Below are positions 63,656-64,000 of a DNA stretch of 64,000 nt, one piece after another. The stretch spans positions 14,509,382 through 14,573,381 of the forward strand of contig JABAKD010000001.1 of assembly GCA_012845835.1 (NCBI GenBank). The letters run 5' to 3'. The notes beneath the pieces were generated by a model that saw only the letters and a program-made list of their open reading frames with translations, searched no databases and was not told the DNA's origin. A program made the position numbers and the translations under genes. Each line of letters opens with the position of its first letter. The stretch's first letter is position 1. This DNA is from Undaria pinnatifida. Its lineage: Eukaryota; Sar; Phaeophyceae; Laminariales; Alariaceae.

Positions 63656-64000
63656 TTGCTTCCGTGGAAGCTTCCGCGAAAGCTTTCATGGAAGCTTCCG
63701 TGAAAGTGGTTTCCGTGGAATCTTCCGCGGAAGCTTTCGTGGAAGTTGCTTCCGCGGAAGCTTTCGTAAAATCTTTCGTGGAAGTAGATTCCGTGGAAGC
63801 TTTCATGGAAGCTTCCGTGGAAGTTGCTTCGGTGGAAGTTGCTTCCGTGGAAGTTGCTTCCGTGGAAGTTGCTTGCGTGGAAGCTTTCGTGGAAGTGTCT
63901 CCGTGCAAGCTTCCGTGGAAGCTTTCGTGGAAGTTTCTTCCGTGGAATATTCCGTGGAAGCTTTCATGGGAGCTTCCGTGGACGTTACTCCGTGGAAGCT

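Larger units (their letters stand above)
61909..64000. mobile_element. foldback-type element, second copy, runs off the window
   Basis: The left terminus GGTCTCCTGCACTACTTGCA with TTTTGCGTGGAAGCTC is nearly identical to the inverted right end of the first element. The left arm (to 63626) is about 1.7 kb of GGAAGCTTCC-based satellite. TTAGGG repeats follow at 63627-63655. From there the satellite reads in the opposite orientation to the window edge. The whole is the reverse-complement arrangement of 16264-17442 with longer arms. The several frames of 190-415 codons on both strands (for example minus 61921-63168) come from a stop-poor satellite and are not genes. Confidence 0.8.

Overview
This window looks like nuclear DNA of a eukaryote and is almost entirely a graveyard of mobile and repeated DNA. 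No long intact gene is visible. Features pointing to a eukaryote are TTAGGG-type telomere repeats, tRNA-derived retroposons with RNA polymerase III A and B boxes, LTR and non-LTR retroelements, long micro- and minisatellites, and a one-repeat MYB domain of the plant/algal SHAQKYF type. That MYB domain plus a diatom-like Ty1/copia element suggest a photosynthetic stramenopile or another alga, but the window does not settle the lineage.

Layout. 1-5.4 kb: a 41-bp tandem repeat, a LINE remnant, a PIF1-like helicase pseudogene with one in-frame stop (2165-2785), a 397-bp palindromic MITE, and the first head-to-head pair of the commonest repeat here, called 'repeat B' in this annotation. 5.4-12 kb: a decayed minus-strand gene of unknown family, LINE C-terminal and reverse-transcriptase remnants, a tRNA-derived SINE, a MITE with a 6-bp target duplication, and the MYB-domain gene (11743-12040). 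13-18 kb: repeat B copies, one of them split by a 1.18-kb foldback-type element with an 8-bp target duplication and by a SINE. 18.9-23 kb: an ~0.8-kb tandem duplication, one unit carrying a hAT-like 265-bp element with an 8-bp target duplication. 23-48 kb: mostly decayed intergenic sequence with several old direct duplications, satellite-like arrays, SINEs and repeat B copies. 48.6-54.8 kb: a minus-strand Ty1/copia element with both LTRs but broken reading frames. 54.8-57.6 kb: a broken plus-strand Ty3/gypsy-like element. 58-61.5 kb: more SINE and repeat B. 61.9-64 kb: a second, larger foldback-type element that runs off the window.

The most unusual structure is the foldback family (16264-17442 and 61909-end). 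Each arm is a degenerate GGAAGCTTCC-type satellite, the two arms are inverted relative to each other, and telomeric (TTAGGG)n sequence lies at the inversion point in both copies. The smaller copy has imperfect terminal inverted repeats and a perfect 8-bp target duplication inside a known repeat, so it behaves like a transposed unit and not a passive satellite. The satellite has no stop codons in several frames on both strands, so it generates long spurious reading frames.

No operons, rRNA genes, CRISPR arrays or cooperating gene sets are present. The only candidate host gene with a recognisable domain is the MYB-like protein, and its 5' end is not resolved.
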